Assembly: GCA_963767245.1 (NCBI GenBank)
Contig: CAVYDG010000010.1
Location: 372,001 to 436,000, forward strand
DNA: 64,000 bases
Source of the DNA: Roseiarcus sp963767245
GTDB taxonomy: Bacteria > Pseudomonadota > Alphaproteobacteria > Rhizobiales > Beijerinckiaceae
Direction of reading: 5' to 3'
Position numbers and translations under genes: made by a program. The first letter of the stretch is position 1. Every line of letters begins with the position of its first letter. The notes under the pieces were generated by a model. That model was not told where the DNA came from and did not search any database. It saw only the letters and a list, made by a program, of their open reading frames with translations. Shown here in pieces: positions 8,783 through 17,934 of the stretch.

Positions 8783-8981
8783 GGGGGTCAGGCCTTCCGA
8801 CGTCACGCGCGCTCTTCGGCGCAAGAAAGAGCACGAGCAGAATGCCAAGCGCGAGCAGTTCGGCGCCGCCATGTCCTTGGTCGAGTTTGCGGGTCCGGTG
8901 GATGGCGCCGACCTGAGCGGACAGCAGACTCGCGTTGCCGGCGATTGCGGGCGTCATGGTTGGGACTTGGCTCGAGCCGGA

Positions 8982-9893
8982 TCATGGAAGGGCGCGCTCA
9001 ACCAGCACATCCGCGGTTTCGTCGCGCAGAAAGCCGAGATGGTCGGCAGTCGCCGTCTCGAGGCGCGGGCAGCTTCCGAAGAGCGCGACGATCTCCGGTT
9101 CGGGCGCGAAGGCGATCCGGGACGAACTGTTCGGAAAACGCCGCTTCAGCGCAGCGACCAACTCTGCGAAGGTCAGCGACAGAGCGGGGAGCGTGAATGC
9201 ACGGTCCGGTCCGATCTCCGGCAGCATCGCCGCGTAGATGAAGTTCCGGGCGACCGTTTCGATCGAGGTCAGCCACGTCCGGCTTTCCGGCGCCACCGGA
9301 AGCACGATATTTTCGCCTCGCTTCACGCACCAAAAGAGCCGCGACATGAAGGCGGTCTTGAGTGCGGCGTCTGCGCCGTCGCGCGCCATGACGCCGGACG
9401 GGCGAAGGCTCACTCCGTCGAGCCGGCCGCGAACCGCGAAGTTTGAAAGGGCGACTTCCATCATCAGTTTCTGCGCGCCGTAGACCATGGTCGGTCCCAG
9501 AGCCGTGGCGTCGGTGACGGGATCAGGCAGGGGCTCGGAATAGACGGCAATGGTCGAGGCAAAGACGAGCCGGGTCCCGGGGGCCCGTTCACGCAGGAAT
9601 TCGAACAGTCCGAGCGTCGCGTCGACGTTGACGCGTCGGGCGAGAGGGTAATCCGCCTCCGCCGCCCCGCCGAGAATGGCGGCAAGCAAAATCACCTTGT
9701 TTGCCCCGTCCAACGCCTTCTCGCGCACCGTCGGATCGGCAAAATCGCCGACCACCGCCTTGACGCGGGGGCTTTCGGGATGGGGAAACGCCAACCGATC
9801 GAGGAGCGAGAGTTCGATGGCTGGGTCGCCGGCGAGGATCCTTGCAACTCGCAAGCCTACAAATCCTCCCGCCCCGATCACCGCGACTTTCAT
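8982..9893 (-). CDS. NAD-dependent epimerase/dehydratase family protein (D-erythronate dehydrogenase-like)
   Basis: This is an extended-SDR protein of about 303 residues. The start MKVAVIGAGGFVGLRVAR contains the GxxGxxG cofactor motif, and the Ser-Tyr-Lys set lies in FASTIAVYSE and MVYGAQKLM. The layout resembles D-erythronate dehydrogenase and other sugar-acid dehydrogenases more than nucleotide-sugar epimerases. The ATG at 9893 has a GGAAAG site; a TTG 39 bases earlier is less likely. It is divergent from the TetR gene at 10122, which could regulate it. Its role here may be dehydrogenation of an open-chain hydroxy acid. Confidence 0.8.
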   Translation of the reverse strand: MKVAVIGAGGFVGLRVARILAGDPAIELSLLDRLAFPHPESPRVKAVVGDFADPTVREKALDGANKVILLAAILGGAAEADYPLARRVNVDATLGLFEFLRERAPGTRLVFASTIAVYSEPLPDPVTDATALGPTMVYGAQKLMMEVALSNFAVRGRLDGVSLRPSGVMARDGADAALKTAFMSRLFWCVKRGENIVLPVAPESRTWLTSIETVARNFIYAAMLPEIGPDRAFTLPALSLTFAELVAALKRRFPNSSSRIAFAPEPEIVALFGSCPRLETATADHLGFLRDETADVLVERALP

Positions 9894-10121
9894 TTCTTTC
9901 CGATCCGCGCTATTGGTTGGTCGTTCGTTCAACGATAGGCGACGGGCGATGCGTTAACAAGCCCGTCGAGCGAGGGAGACATTCTTGGGCCGCGACTCCC
10001 CGATCAACCGTTGAGAGCGGCGAAACGGGCAGTCCACGCGCTTGCGATTCAGCTTTGGGTTGAAGCCCAGCTTGAGTAGTCGGGGGGCCAGCATTGAACT
10101 GACTGACGACGAGAAGATACG

Positions 10122-10841
10122 ATGACGGCGAAGCGCAATCTTGCATCCGAGCCCGCTGAACGCAGCCACAAGCCGACGCGCGTCAGCGGCGACCGGACGC
10201 GCGAAAAGATCCTGAACGCGGCGGAGACGCTCTTCGCCCAACATTCGTTCAACTCCGTGTCGCTTCGGGACATCACCCTCAGGGCCGGCGTGACGCTCGC
10301 GCTTGCCTCCTATCATTTTGGCTCGAAGGACGCGCTGTTCGAGGCCGTTGTCGCGCGCCGAGCCAACGTCCTGTGCAGCCTGCGAGAGATCCGGCTCAGC
10401 GCGCTGGTCGATCCCACCACGCGCGATCTCCTCGATGCCTTCATGGCGCCGTTGTTCGAGAAGGCGCGCTCGCGTGAGCCGGGATGGCGAGACTATTTGC
10501 GTGTGCTCGCGCGGCTCGGCGAGCAGGACCGCTGGCTTGAGATCCTGTCGCGGCATTTCAATTCGACCGCACGCGCCTTCCTCGCCGCATTGCAAAAGGC
10601 GCTGCCGGGCGCCGATCGGCAAGACGTGGCGCGCGGCTTCGTTATCGTCCTTGAGAGCATGCTCAAGACCGTATCCCGTCACGAGCGCGTCGACGCTCTG
10701 ACCGACGGCGCGGCCCGCGCGCGCGATCTTGAACGCGCCTATCCGACGCTTCTGCAATTCGCGGTCGCCGGCATGGAAAGCTTCGATCGGCGCGACACCG
10801 ACGCGGCGCGAACGACGGTCCGCAGGCGCGCGAAGGGCTGA
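10122..10841 (+). CDS. TetR-family transcriptional regulator
   Basis: A 239-residue regulator. The N-terminal TetR helix-turn-helix is clear: TREKILNAAETLFAQHSF, then SLRDITLRAGVTLALASYHF and the conserved SKDALFEAVV. The remainder is a helical ligand-binding domain. It is divergent from the epimerase/SDR pair and lies ahead of the cupin gene, so it may repress either side until an effector binds. TetR proteins in catabolic clusters often sense an acyl-CoA or aromatic intermediate. Which of these applies is unknown. Confidence 0.9.
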   Translation: MTAKRNLASEPAERSHKPTRVSGDRTREKILNAAETLFAQHSFNSVSLRDITLRAGVTLALASYHFGSKDALFEAVVARRANVLCSLREIRLSALVDPTTRDLLDAFMAPLFEKARSREPGWRDYLRVLARLGEQDRWLEILSRHFNSTARAFLAALQKALPGADRQDVARGFVIVLESMLKTVSRHERVDALTDGAARARDLERAYPTLLQFAVAGMESFDRRDTDAARTTVRRRAKG

Positions 10842-10935
10842 ACCGAGGACCGGAGGATTTTTTGACCGCCGCGCTTGCCATCCGTGCGAGGCTGACGTAT
10901 TTGTTCGGTCGACCAATCAAGAGAAGAAATCAGCA

Positions 10936-11586
10936 ATGCCAAGCAGAGACATTCGGCGCGTCATCACTGGCCATGACGAGACAGGGCGCGCAATTGTCCT
11001 GTGGGACGGAGCGCCGCCTCACGTCACACGCCCGCCCCAGCAGCCGGGTCTGGCCTTTCATGAAGTCTGGAACACCCGCGCCAGTCCGGCGCCCGTGACG
11101 GCTACCGAATCCGAGTCTACAGACCTGCATCGCGACACCGCGCCCCCGGCCAACGGCACGATCGTCCGCATCGTCGACATTCCGCCGGAAGGCCAGGATG
11201 GGCCAGCCTTCGACAAGGAGACGGCGAAGGCTCTGTTCGAGAAGGTGGGCCTGGGGGAAAATGCCGAGCACACAATTCCCGGCCGTCATCCGCTGATGCA
11301 CCGCACCGAATCGATCGATTACGGGATCGTGCTCGAAGGTCAGATCGTCCTTCTGCTCGACGACGAGGAAGTCGTGCTCGAGGCCGGCGACGTCGTCATC
11401 CAGCGCGGAACCATTCACGCTTGGACGAACCGCACCGACAGGATCACCCGGATGTTGTTCATTCTCGCCGACGGCAAGTTTGATCCGGAGCTCGCCCGTA
11501 AGCAGGCGGAGCACGACGCCCGGGTCAAGACGGCGGCGGCCTCTGACCCTGCGGTCACATTTCTTCCGCGGCCACCTCATGCATGA
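10936..11586 (+). CDS. Cupin-domain protein
   Basis: A 216-residue protein starting at ATG 10936. The cupin barrel is in the C-terminal half: HRTESIDYGIVLEGQIVLLL then GDVVIQRGTIHAWTNR, with candidate metal ligands His, Glu and His. The N-terminal half is unassigned. Similar proteins occur in aromatic-degradation clusters, but most are uncharacterised, so isomerase, hydrolase or dioxygenase roles are possible. Its 3' end overlaps the tail of the convergent LysR gene by 32 bases. Confidence 0.8.
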   Translation: MPSRDIRRVITGHDETGRAIVLWDGAPPHVTRPPQQPGLAFHEVWNTRASPAPVTATESESTDLHRDTAPPANGTIVRIVDIPPEGQDGPAFDKETAKALFEKVGLGENAEHTIPGRHPLMHRTESIDYGIVLEGQIVLLLDDEEVVLEAGDVVIQRGTIHAWTNRTDRITRMLFILADGKFDPELARKQAEHDARVKTAAASDPAVTFLPRPPHA

Positions 11587-12460
11587 AGACCCTGAGCCAG
11601 TTCGACGCGGCGTCGTGCTGGCGCATTCGGTGCCATTGCAGGTGTTCTCGCAGCGGCGGGACGTCGATCGGGACCGGAAAGAATTTCAGCGGCGCCTCAG
11701 GAGGCAGCGTATTTGCGAGCCGGGCGTGGATGGTCGCGACATAGGGCGTACCAACCAGGAACTGCGGGATCTGGGTAAAGCTTGGCATCGACAGCACGAC
11801 GCGGACCGAAATCCCGCTTGTCCGCAAGAAATGCTCGAAATGGCTATCCCGAGCTTGCCCAAAGGCGGTCGAGACGTGGCCAAGCGCCATGTAGTTTGCG
11901 AAGTCGAGGCCGTCCTTGACAAGGGGATTGCCGGACCACACGGCGCAAACAAAGGTGTCTCGAAAGAGTTCCTCGCGCGGGTGGCGTGCGCTGAGCACCA
12001 TTTCAGGCATGATTACGAAATCGAGATCGCCTCGGTCGATCATGGTTTGGCTGACAATATCGGCGGAGACAATTCTGATCGAAAGCCCGGGAGCCGCGCT
12101 TGCAAGCTTGCGAAAGACTTTCGTCAGGAAGATCGCGGACACGTAGTCGGATGCGGCGACGGTGAACTCGCGGACCGCGATTGCCGGACTGAAGCCCGGC
12201 CGCTGCTGGGCGAAGGCGCGCGTCTCGTGGAGCAGTTCCGTCGCTCGCGCGAAGAGTTCGGCGCCGAATGCGGTCGGCGCCATCCGCCTACCCACGGGAA
12301 CCGCAAGTTGGTCGCCAAAATGCTCGCGCAGGCGAGAGAGGGCTCGGCTCAGCGCGGGCTGGGTGAGGCGAAGCTCCTGGGCAGCTGCCGAGACCGAGCG
12401 CAGCCGAACGATGGCCTCGAGCGCCACGATCAGATTGAGATCAAGCAATTCGACCCGCAT
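11555..12460 (-). CDS. LysR-family transcriptional regulator (NodD-like)
   Basis: A second LysR protein of 301 residues with N-terminal helix-turn-helix (SAAAQELRLTQPALSRAL) and a NodD/NahR-type effector domain; its opening LLDLNLIVALEAIVRLRSV resembles the first LysR here. It is divergent from the ABC transporter operon with a 119-base spacer containing a candidate operator (12491-12517). It is therefore a good candidate activator of the import and lower-pathway genes 12580-17707. The effector is probably an aromatic substrate or intermediate, by analogy only. Confidence 0.9.
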   Translation of the reverse strand: MRVELLDLNLIVALEAIVRLRSVSAAAQELRLTQPALSRALSRLREHFGDQLAVPVGRRMAPTAFGAELFARATELLHETRAFAQQRPGFSPAIAVREFTVAASDYVSAIFLTKVFRKLASAAPGLSIRIVSADIVSQTMIDRGDLDFVIMPEMVLSARHPREELFRDTFVCAVWSGNPLVKDGLDFANYMALGHVSTAFGQARDSHFEHFLRTSGISVRVVLSMPSFTQIPQFLVGTPYVATIHARLANTLPPEAPLKFFPVPIDVPPLREHLQWHRMRQHDAASNWLRVFMHEVAAEEM

Positions 12461-12490
12461 AGTGTATTATTACCAGAAATCATCAAAAAT

Positions 12491-12517
12491 ATATGCCCTA
12501 TTCATTGGACAGCATAT
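12491..12517. promoter_or_regulatory. Candidate LysR operator upstream of ABC transporter operon
   Basis: ATATGC at 12491-12496 is mirrored by GCATAT at 12512-12517, an interrupted dyad with a 15-base spacer in an AT-rich stretch between the divergent LysR gene and the ABC ATPase gene. LysR regulators bind interrupted dyads in this position. No footprint evidence exists; the assignment rests on symmetry and location. Confidence 0.35.
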
Positions 12518-12579
12518 GTCCGTCGTGTCACGCGTCTCCTTGCGGGTCGAGGCCAGTGCGGCAAGCGGGAGAAAGAGGA

Positions 12580-13404
12580 ATGGCGCTCGCGAGCGCGGTT
12601 CAGAATGCGGCGGCTCGGTTGATCGTCGACAATGCCGCGGACCGGAAGCCGCAACTGGTGTTCCAGTCGGTGTCGCTCAGCTTCGGGGCGACCGAGATTC
12701 TCCGCGACATCGACCTTACGATCGGCGAGGGCGAATTCGTCTGCGTCGTCGGGCCGTCCGGCTGCGGCAAGACCACCCTCCTCCGACTGATCGCGGGCCT
12801 TCTCAAGGCGACTGGCGGAGCCGTCGCCTATAGAGGCCAGGTCCACGACCGCCCTTCGAGCGACATTGCCGTCGTCTTCCAGGACTACGCGAATGCGCTC
12901 CTGCCATGGCGGACGGCGGAGGGCAATGTTTCGCTCGCGCTCGAAGCGGCCGGGAAACCGCGCCGGGAGCGGCCGGCCCGCATCGCCGAACTGCTGCGCA
13001 AGGTCGGGCTCGAAAGCCACGCAAAACGCTTTCCGACCGAAATGTCGGGCGGCATGCAGCAAAGGCTGCAGATCGCCCGCTGCCTCGCGCAGGAGCCATC
13101 CATGCTGCTGATGGACGAGCCATTCGGCGCGCTCGACGCGATGACGCGGCAGAAGCTACAGGACGAATTGCTGGCGATCGTGTCACAGTCTAACGTCACC
13201 ACCTTCTTCGTCACCCACGACCTCGAAGAGGCCATCTATCTCGGCGACCGCGTGGTCGCGCTCGCTCCGCATCCAGGCCGGATCGCCAAAATCTTCGACG
13301 TGTCCATTCCGCGCCCGCGCGATCAACTGACCACGCGCGAGACGCCGGAATTTCTTCATTTGCGCCACAAGCTGTTCACCTTCATCCGCGAGACGGAAGC
13401 GTGA
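12580..13404 (+). CDS. ABC transporter ATP-binding protein (SsuB/TauB-like)
   Basis: A 274-residue ATPase of the nitrate/sulfonate/taurine importer class. Walker A is GPSGCGKTT (residues 58-66), the signature is SGGMQQR, Walker B is MLLMDEPFGALD, and the switch His is in VTHDLEEA. The ATG at 12580, preceded by GAAAGAGGA, gives the standard length; an earlier in-frame ATG at 12493 would cover the presumed operator. The stop overlaps the GTG start of the first permease. It energises uptake with the two permeases and binding protein that follow. Confidence 0.9.
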   Translation: MALASAVQNAAARLIVDNAADRKPQLVFQSVSLSFGATEILRDIDLTIGEGEFVCVVGPSGCGKTTLLRLIAGLLKATGGAVAYRGQVHDRPSSDIAVVFQDYANALLPWRTAEGNVSLALEAAGKPRRERPARIAELLRKVGLESHAKRFPTEMSGGMQQRLQIARCLAQEPSMLLMDEPFGALDAMTRQKLQDELLAIVSQSNVTTFFVTHDLEEAIYLGDRVVALAPHPGRIAKIFDVSIPRPRDQLTTRETPEFLHLRHKLFTFIRETEA

Positions 13405-14147
13405 CCCGGCTGAGAGGCCTCGCGCTTCCGCTGGCGCTCGTTCTCATGTGGCAAATCGGGGCGGCGGCCTTCGGCGTCCAAAGCGACACGCTATCGAAGC
13501 CCTCCGACATCGCGTTCGCGCTCGTTGCCGGCCTCGGCGACGGCTCGCTGCTCGGCGCGAGTGTGCGAACGCTAGCTGCCGCGGGCGGCGGGCTCCTCGT
13601 CGGTGCGGCGCTGGGCGTCCTGTTCGGCCTGGCGTTCGGGCTTTTGCCGCCGCTGTCGCGGCTCATGCGGGTGACGGTGGAGACGCTTCGTCCGATCCCC
13701 GCCGTCGCGATCCTCCCGATTGCGCTGCTGGCCTTCGGCTTCGGCTACCGGATGGAGATCGCGATCGTCGCCTTCGCCTGCTTTTTCCCGATGATGATCC
13801 TCACCGAGCACGCGATCGGACAGATCGCGCCGAGGCTGATGGAGGTGGCGCGCGTGCTGCGGCTCACGGTCGCCCAGCGGGTCGCCAAGATCGTCGTGCC
13901 CGCCTCACTTCCTCGTATGTTCGTGGCTCTGAGGCTTGCGGCCGGAATCGCGCTGATCGTCGCGGTCACAGTGGAGGTCACGGCGAATCCAATGGGGCTC
14001 GGCTATCGGCTGATGACCGCCGCGCAGTCGCTGCGCCCTGCCGACATGTTCGCAACCCTGATCTGGGTTGGCTTCATCGGCTGGGCGCTCAATCGCGCGC
14101 TGCTCGCGGTCGAGGCGCGGCTTTTCGCGCATGCCCCGGAGGCGTGA
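13401..14147 (+). CDS. ABC transporter permease (SsuC-like)
   Basis: A 248-residue permease with about six membrane spans and the BPD-type cytoplasmic loop (EVARVLRLTVAQRVAKIVVPASLP) that docks on the ATPase. The GTG start overlaps the ATPase stop by four bases, indicating translational coupling. With the next gene it would form a heterodimeric channel. It belongs to the family importing small sulfonates, nitrate, thiamine precursors or aromatic acids. Confidence 0.88.
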   Translation: MTRLRGLALPLALVLMWQIGAAAFGVQSDTLSKPSDIAFALVAGLGDGSLLGASVRTLAAAGGGLLVGAALGVLFGLAFGLLPPLSRLMRVTVETLRPIPAVAILPIALLAFGFGYRMEIAIVAFACFFPMMILTEHAIGQIAPRLMEVARVLRLTVAQRVAKIVVPASLPRMFVALRLAAGIALIVAVTVEVTANPMGLGYRLMTAAQSLRPADMFATLIWVGFIGWALNRALLAVEARLFAHAPEA

Positions 14148-14151
14148 AGTC

Positions 14152-14916
14152 ATGACCGCCGACAAGCGCGCCGCATCGCTTGCCGCCAGCGTCGCGGTGC
14201 TGCTTCTCATCATCGCCGGCTGGCAGGCGGTCGCCAGCAAAGGGCTGATTTCGCCCGTCTTCCTGCCCGGGCCGGACCGCATCTACGCCGCGATCGTCAA
14301 GGGCGTCGAGCGCGGCGATCTCGTGGCGCAGACCAGCGAGACCATTCGGCGCATGATCCTCGGCTGGGCGCTTGCCTCCGTGATCGGCGTCGCGATTGGC
14401 GCGGTCATCGGCGTCTCGGAGGCGGCGCGCGTCTGGCTCGCGCCTATGCTGGAATTCGTGCGGCCGCTTCCGTCCTCGGCGATTGCGCCCGTCGCTGTTG
14501 TGATCTTCGGCCTCACGGACCGGATGGCGCTCTTCCTGATCGCCTTCGGCGCACTCTGGCCGATGTTGCTGACGACGATCCACGGCTTCTCGAACGTGCA
14601 TCCGAGACTAAGAGAAGTGAGCCGGACCCTCGCTCTCGGCGAACTCGCCTACGTGTTCAAGATCGCGCTTCCTGCCGCGACGCCCGACATATTGGGCGGC
14701 CTCAGACTGGGCCTGACCGTTGCGTTGATCCTCACTGTCGTCGGCGAGATGATAACCGTGCAGGGCGGGCTCGGCGCCCGCATCCTGCTGGGGGCCCGCA
14801 GCTTCCGCAGCGCCGATCTTTTCGCCGGCGTCGCGCTGCTCGGCGCGAGCGGCCTCGTGAGCAATGGACTTCTGGGTCTCGCCGAATCCCGAGCCTTGCG
14901 GTGGAAGCCCCGCTGA
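14152..14916 (+). CDS. ABC transporter permease (SsuC-like)
   Basis: The second permease is 254 residues, with similar topology and the coupling loop SRTLALGELAYVFKIALPAATP. ATG 14152 lies four bases after the stop of the first permease. Two different permease genes, rather than one as in ssu or tau systems, suggest a heterodimeric channel. Confidence 0.88.
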   Translation: MTADKRAASLAASVAVLLLIIAGWQAVASKGLISPVFLPGPDRIYAAIVKGVERGDLVAQTSETIRRMILGWALASVIGVAIGAVIGVSEAARVWLAPMLEFVRPLPSSAIAPVAVVIFGLTDRMALFLIAFGALWPMLLTTIHGFSNVHPRLREVSRTLALGELAYVFKIALPAATPDILGGLRLGLTVALILTVVGEMITVQGGLGARILLGARSFRSADLFAGVALLGASGLVSNGLLGLAESRALRWKPR

Positions 14917-14941
14917 GTACTGACAACCGACTGGAGGAAAC

Positions 14942-15880
14942 ATGAAATCCAAGGCTTTTGCGAGCGCGTTCCTCCTGGTGGCGCTCTCTTCGTCGCTTTC
15001 CGTGGCGGCGGAAAAGGTCACGATCATGTACACGGCGACCGCCGCGTTCGCATCGGCCTTCGTCGCCAAGGACCAGGGTTTCTTCGACAAGCACGGCGTC
15101 GATGTCACCCTCCAGCTGAACCCGAACACTTCGCTCGTCGCCACCGCGGTCGCTTCCGGCTCGGCTGAGGTCGGCATCACCACCCCGACCGTCGCCTTTC
15201 AGGCGGTCGACAACGGCATCCCGCTTCAGTCCTTCGCCAGCACCAATGTCTTCCCCGATCCGTCTGCCGCCGGACTGGTCGTCTCGCCGACCAGCGGGAT
15301 CACGGGGCCGAAGGATCTTGCCGGCAAGAAGATCGGCGTTCCGGGAATCGGCGGCCTGCTTGACGTGGTGATGTTGGAGTGGGTCGCGGTCAACGGCGGC
15401 GATCCGTCGAAGATCAATGTGGTCGAGATCTCGCTGCCGCAGACGGCGGATGTGTTGAAGTCCGGGCAGGTGGACGGGGTCGCGGGAGTGGATCCGTTTC
15501 TTTCTCGCGCGGTCGATCTTGGCGTCGGCAAGCTTGTGGGCGATTTCATGACCGTAGTTCCGCCCGGCACGGTCGGCGGCATTTATGTCACCACCAAGGC
15601 CTGGGCGGACGCGCACAAGGACGCAATTCGCGGGATGCAGGACGCGCTCGACGATGCGCTCGTCTACATCAAGTCCAATCAGGACTCTGCGCGCGCAAGC
15701 CTAGCCAAATACACCACCCTCCCGCCGAAGGTCGTGGCCGGCCTGAAATGGCCGAACCTCTCCACCCATCTGTCGCCCGAGACCAGTCTGAAATTCTGGA
15801 ACGAACTGGCGGTGCGGCAAAAACTCATCGGCGCGCCGATCGATCTGAAGGCTTTCGTCATCGCCTATCCGGGCGAGTAA
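14942..15880 (+). CDS. ABC transporter substrate-binding protein (NMT1/SsuA type)
   Basis: A 312-residue periplasmic binding protein with a clear signal peptide (AFLLVALSSSLSVAAE, cleavage near residue 23). The fold is NMT1/SsuA-like: KDQGFFDKHGVDVTL near the start of the mature protein and DLAGKKIGVPGIGGL in the middle. A GGAGGAAAC site precedes the ATG. It completes the importer encoded just upstream and would define its specificity, which cannot be read from sequence. Family members bind sulfonates, thiamine precursors, phthalate-like acids and other small anions. Confidence 0.9.
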   Translation: MKSKAFASAFLLVALSSSLSVAAEKVTIMYTATAAFASAFVAKDQGFFDKHGVDVTLQLNPNTSLVATAVASGSAEVGITTPTVAFQAVDNGIPLQSFASTNVFPDPSAAGLVVSPTSGITGPKDLAGKKIGVPGIGGLLDVVMLEWVAVNGGDPSKINVVEISLPQTADVLKSGQVDGVAGVDPFLSRAVDLGVGKLVGDFMTVVPPGTVGGIYVTTKAWADAHKDAIRGMQDALDDALVYIKSNQDSARASLAKYTTLPPKVVAGLKWPNLSTHLSPETSLKFWNELAVRQKLIGAPIDLKAFVIAYPGE

Positions 15881-15920
15881 GCCTCTCGCCCATCCCATTT
15901 CCAATTAGGAGACCCTTGCT

Positions 15921-16694
15921 GTGGCCCGTCGTTTCGTTGACCTTTCCGTCGCGTTGAAGGCCGGTATCGCCTCCGATCCCCCACCGCTTCTGCCCAAGAT
16001 CGAATATATGGGTCACGACGAGGGGGCGAAGGAATTCGAGCAGATGGCCGGCGTGCCGGTCGACAAGCAGCTCGAAGGCAAGGGCTGCGCGAGCGAGCGG
16101 TGCCAGATCACCACCCATTCCGGTACACATCTTGACGCGCCTTGGCACTATCACCCGACGATGAACGGCGGCGAGCGCGCCTGGACGATCGACGAAGTGC
16201 CGCTCGAATGGTGTTTCGGACGCGGCGTGAAGCTCGACTTCCGTGACAAGCCCGACGGTTACGTCTGTTCGGCGGCCGACGTCGAGGCTGAGCTCGAGCG
16301 TATCGGCCATACCCTTCAGCCGTTCGACATCGTGCTCGTCAACACCTCGGCCGGGGCCCGCTACGGTCACGACGATTTCGTCGGGCGGGGCTGCGGCATG
16401 GGCCGCGAGGCGACGCTCTACCTGACCGGGCGCGGCGTAAAGGTTACGGGTATCGACGGCTGGAGCTGGGATGCGCCCTTCTCCTACACGGCCAAGCGCA
16501 TCAAGGAGACGGGCGACTATTCGCTGTTCTGGGAAGGCCACAAGGCCGGCGCGGTGCGCGCCTATTGTCACATCGAGAAGCTCTCCAACCTCGAAGCGCT
16601 GCCGCCGACCGGCTTCATGGTGTCGTGTTTTCCCGTGAAGATCGAAGGCGCCTCCGCCGGGTGGTGCCGCGCGGTCGCCATTTTCCAGGACTGA
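15921..16694 (+). CDS. Cyclase-family protein (kynurenine formamidase-like metal hydrolase)
   Basis: A 257-residue member of the cyclase family, with the signature HSGTHLDAPWHY: His66, His70, Asp72 and His76 supply the divalent metal site. Family members are metal-dependent amide, lactone or isatin hydrolases, such as kynurenine formamidase. The gene lies between the importer and an FAA hydrolase with short spacing and a GGAG site upstream. It probably opens an amide, lactone or N-heterocyclic intermediate in the lower pathway. Confidence 0.88.
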   Translation: MARRFVDLSVALKAGIASDPPPLLPKIEYMGHDEGAKEFEQMAGVPVDKQLEGKGCASERCQITTHSGTHLDAPWHYHPTMNGGERAWTIDEVPLEWCFGRGVKLDFRDKPDGYVCSAADVEAELERIGHTLQPFDIVLVNTSAGARYGHDDFVGRGCGMGREATLYLTGRGVKVTGIDGWSWDAPFSYTAKRIKETGDYSLFWEGHKAGAVRAYCHIEKLSNLEALPPTGFMVSCFPVKIEGASAGWCRAVAIFQD

Positions 16695-16741
16695 GCTCCG
16701 CCCGGAGCGCCGTCAACCATCCATTCTATCCGGAGAGCACG

Positions 16742-17707
16742 ATGAAATTCGCCACTTTGCCCAACGGAACGCCAGACGGGCGACTGCATCTGGTTTCGCG
16801 GGATCTCACGCGATCGACACCAGCGCAGGCCGCCGAGTCGATGCAGGCGGCGCTCGAGAACTGGTCGGCTATCGAGCCGAGGCTCAAGGCCGAGTATGAA
16901 GCGCTGAACACCGGCGGCGGAGAGCCCTTCGACGCCGCGAAGGCGCTTGCGCCCCTCCCGCGGGCTTGGCAATGGCTAGACGGATCGGCGTTCGACAGCC
17001 ACGGCGACCTGATGGACAAGGTCTTCGGCATGGAGAAGAAGGAGCGCAATCCGAAGCCGTTGATGTATCAGGGCGTCTCCGACACGTTCTATCCGGCGAG
17101 GTCGGACGTTCCCTTCGTATCGACCGACGACGGAATCGATTTCGAGGGCGAGTTCGGAGTCATCACTGACGCCGTGCCAATCAACGCCAGCAAAGCGAAG
17201 GCGGCGGAGCACATCCGGCTCATCGTGCAGATCAACGACTGGAGTCTGAGAAAGATCGCGCCGGTGGAAATGAAGACCGGGTTCGGCTGGGTGCAAGCCA
17301 AGCCGCCTTGCGGCATGGCGCCCGTCGCCGTGACCCCGGACGAGCTCGGCGCATACTGGCGCGACTGCCGCGTCGACCTGCCACTGAACGTGAAGTGGAA
17401 CGGCAAGCAATTCGGCGCCGCAAATGGCTACGCGATGAGCTTCGGTTTCGATGACCTCGTCGTGCACGCCGCCTATTCAAGGAACCTCGTCGCAGGCACC
17501 GTCGTCGGCTCGGGAACCGTGTCCAACCCGACCTATCGCGAGGTGGGCTCCAGCTGCATCGCGGAACGCCGCGGCATCGAGATGGTGGATCACGGCAAGC
17601 CGAGAACCGACTACATGGACTTCGGAGACACAGTCTCGATGGATGTCCGACTGCCCGACGGTTCCCCGGTTTTCGGGGAGCTTCTCGAGACGGTCGTCAG
17701 AGCGTAG
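16742..17707 (+). CDS. Fumarylacetoacetate hydrolase (FAH) family protein
   Basis: A 321-residue FAH-family enzyme. The metal-binding acidic motif DFEGEFGVI and the downstream VQINDWSLR are typical, and the C-terminal half carries the conserved GSGTVSN. FAH-family enzymes cleave C-C bonds of acyl-pyruvates or hydrate and decarboxylate ring-fission products. ATG 16742 follows CCGGAGAGCACG, and the sequence from MKFATLPNGTPDG fits family N-termini. It is the last gene of the catabolic block. Confidence 0.9.
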   Translation: MKFATLPNGTPDGRLHLVSRDLTRSTPAQAAESMQAALENWSAIEPRLKAEYEALNTGGGEPFDAAKALAPLPRAWQWLDGSAFDSHGDLMDKVFGMEKKERNPKPLMYQGVSDTFYPARSDVPFVSTDDGIDFEGEFGVITDAVPINASKAKAAEHIRLIVQINDWSLRKIAPVEMKTGFGWVQAKPPCGMAPVAVTPDELGAYWRDCRVDLPLNVKWNGKQFGAANGYAMSFGFDDLVVHAAYSRNLVAGTVVGSGTVSNPTYREVGSSCIAERRGIEMVDHGKPRTDYMDFGDTVSMDVRLPDGSPVFGELLETVVRA

Positions 17708-17934
17708 CGCCTCGCCTCCATCATTTCGCCGAGGATTTCGGCGGACCGACGTGAGTGGATGTTCGGAGTAGAAAGGTGCGCCGAAACGCCTCGGTCGCAC
17801 CTCACCCTCACTTTGAATTAATATGTCGACACGCACTTGCGAATGACTGTCATTTTGCGCGGAATTGGGACACCGCCAAATTAGTTGGTTAACCTATCGA
17901 TTATTGAGGCGATTCCAGAATTGTGACGCTTCGC

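Noticed and set aside
8783..8981. Possible small minus-strand gene with a hydrophobic run ALGILLVLFLA
   Set aside because: The hydrophobic stretch is too short for a span, there is no ribosome-binding site, and the frame runs into the SDR gene.
11480..12622. 380-residue plus-strand open frame
   Set aside because: It is antisense to a clear LysR gene with a conserved helix-turn-helix.
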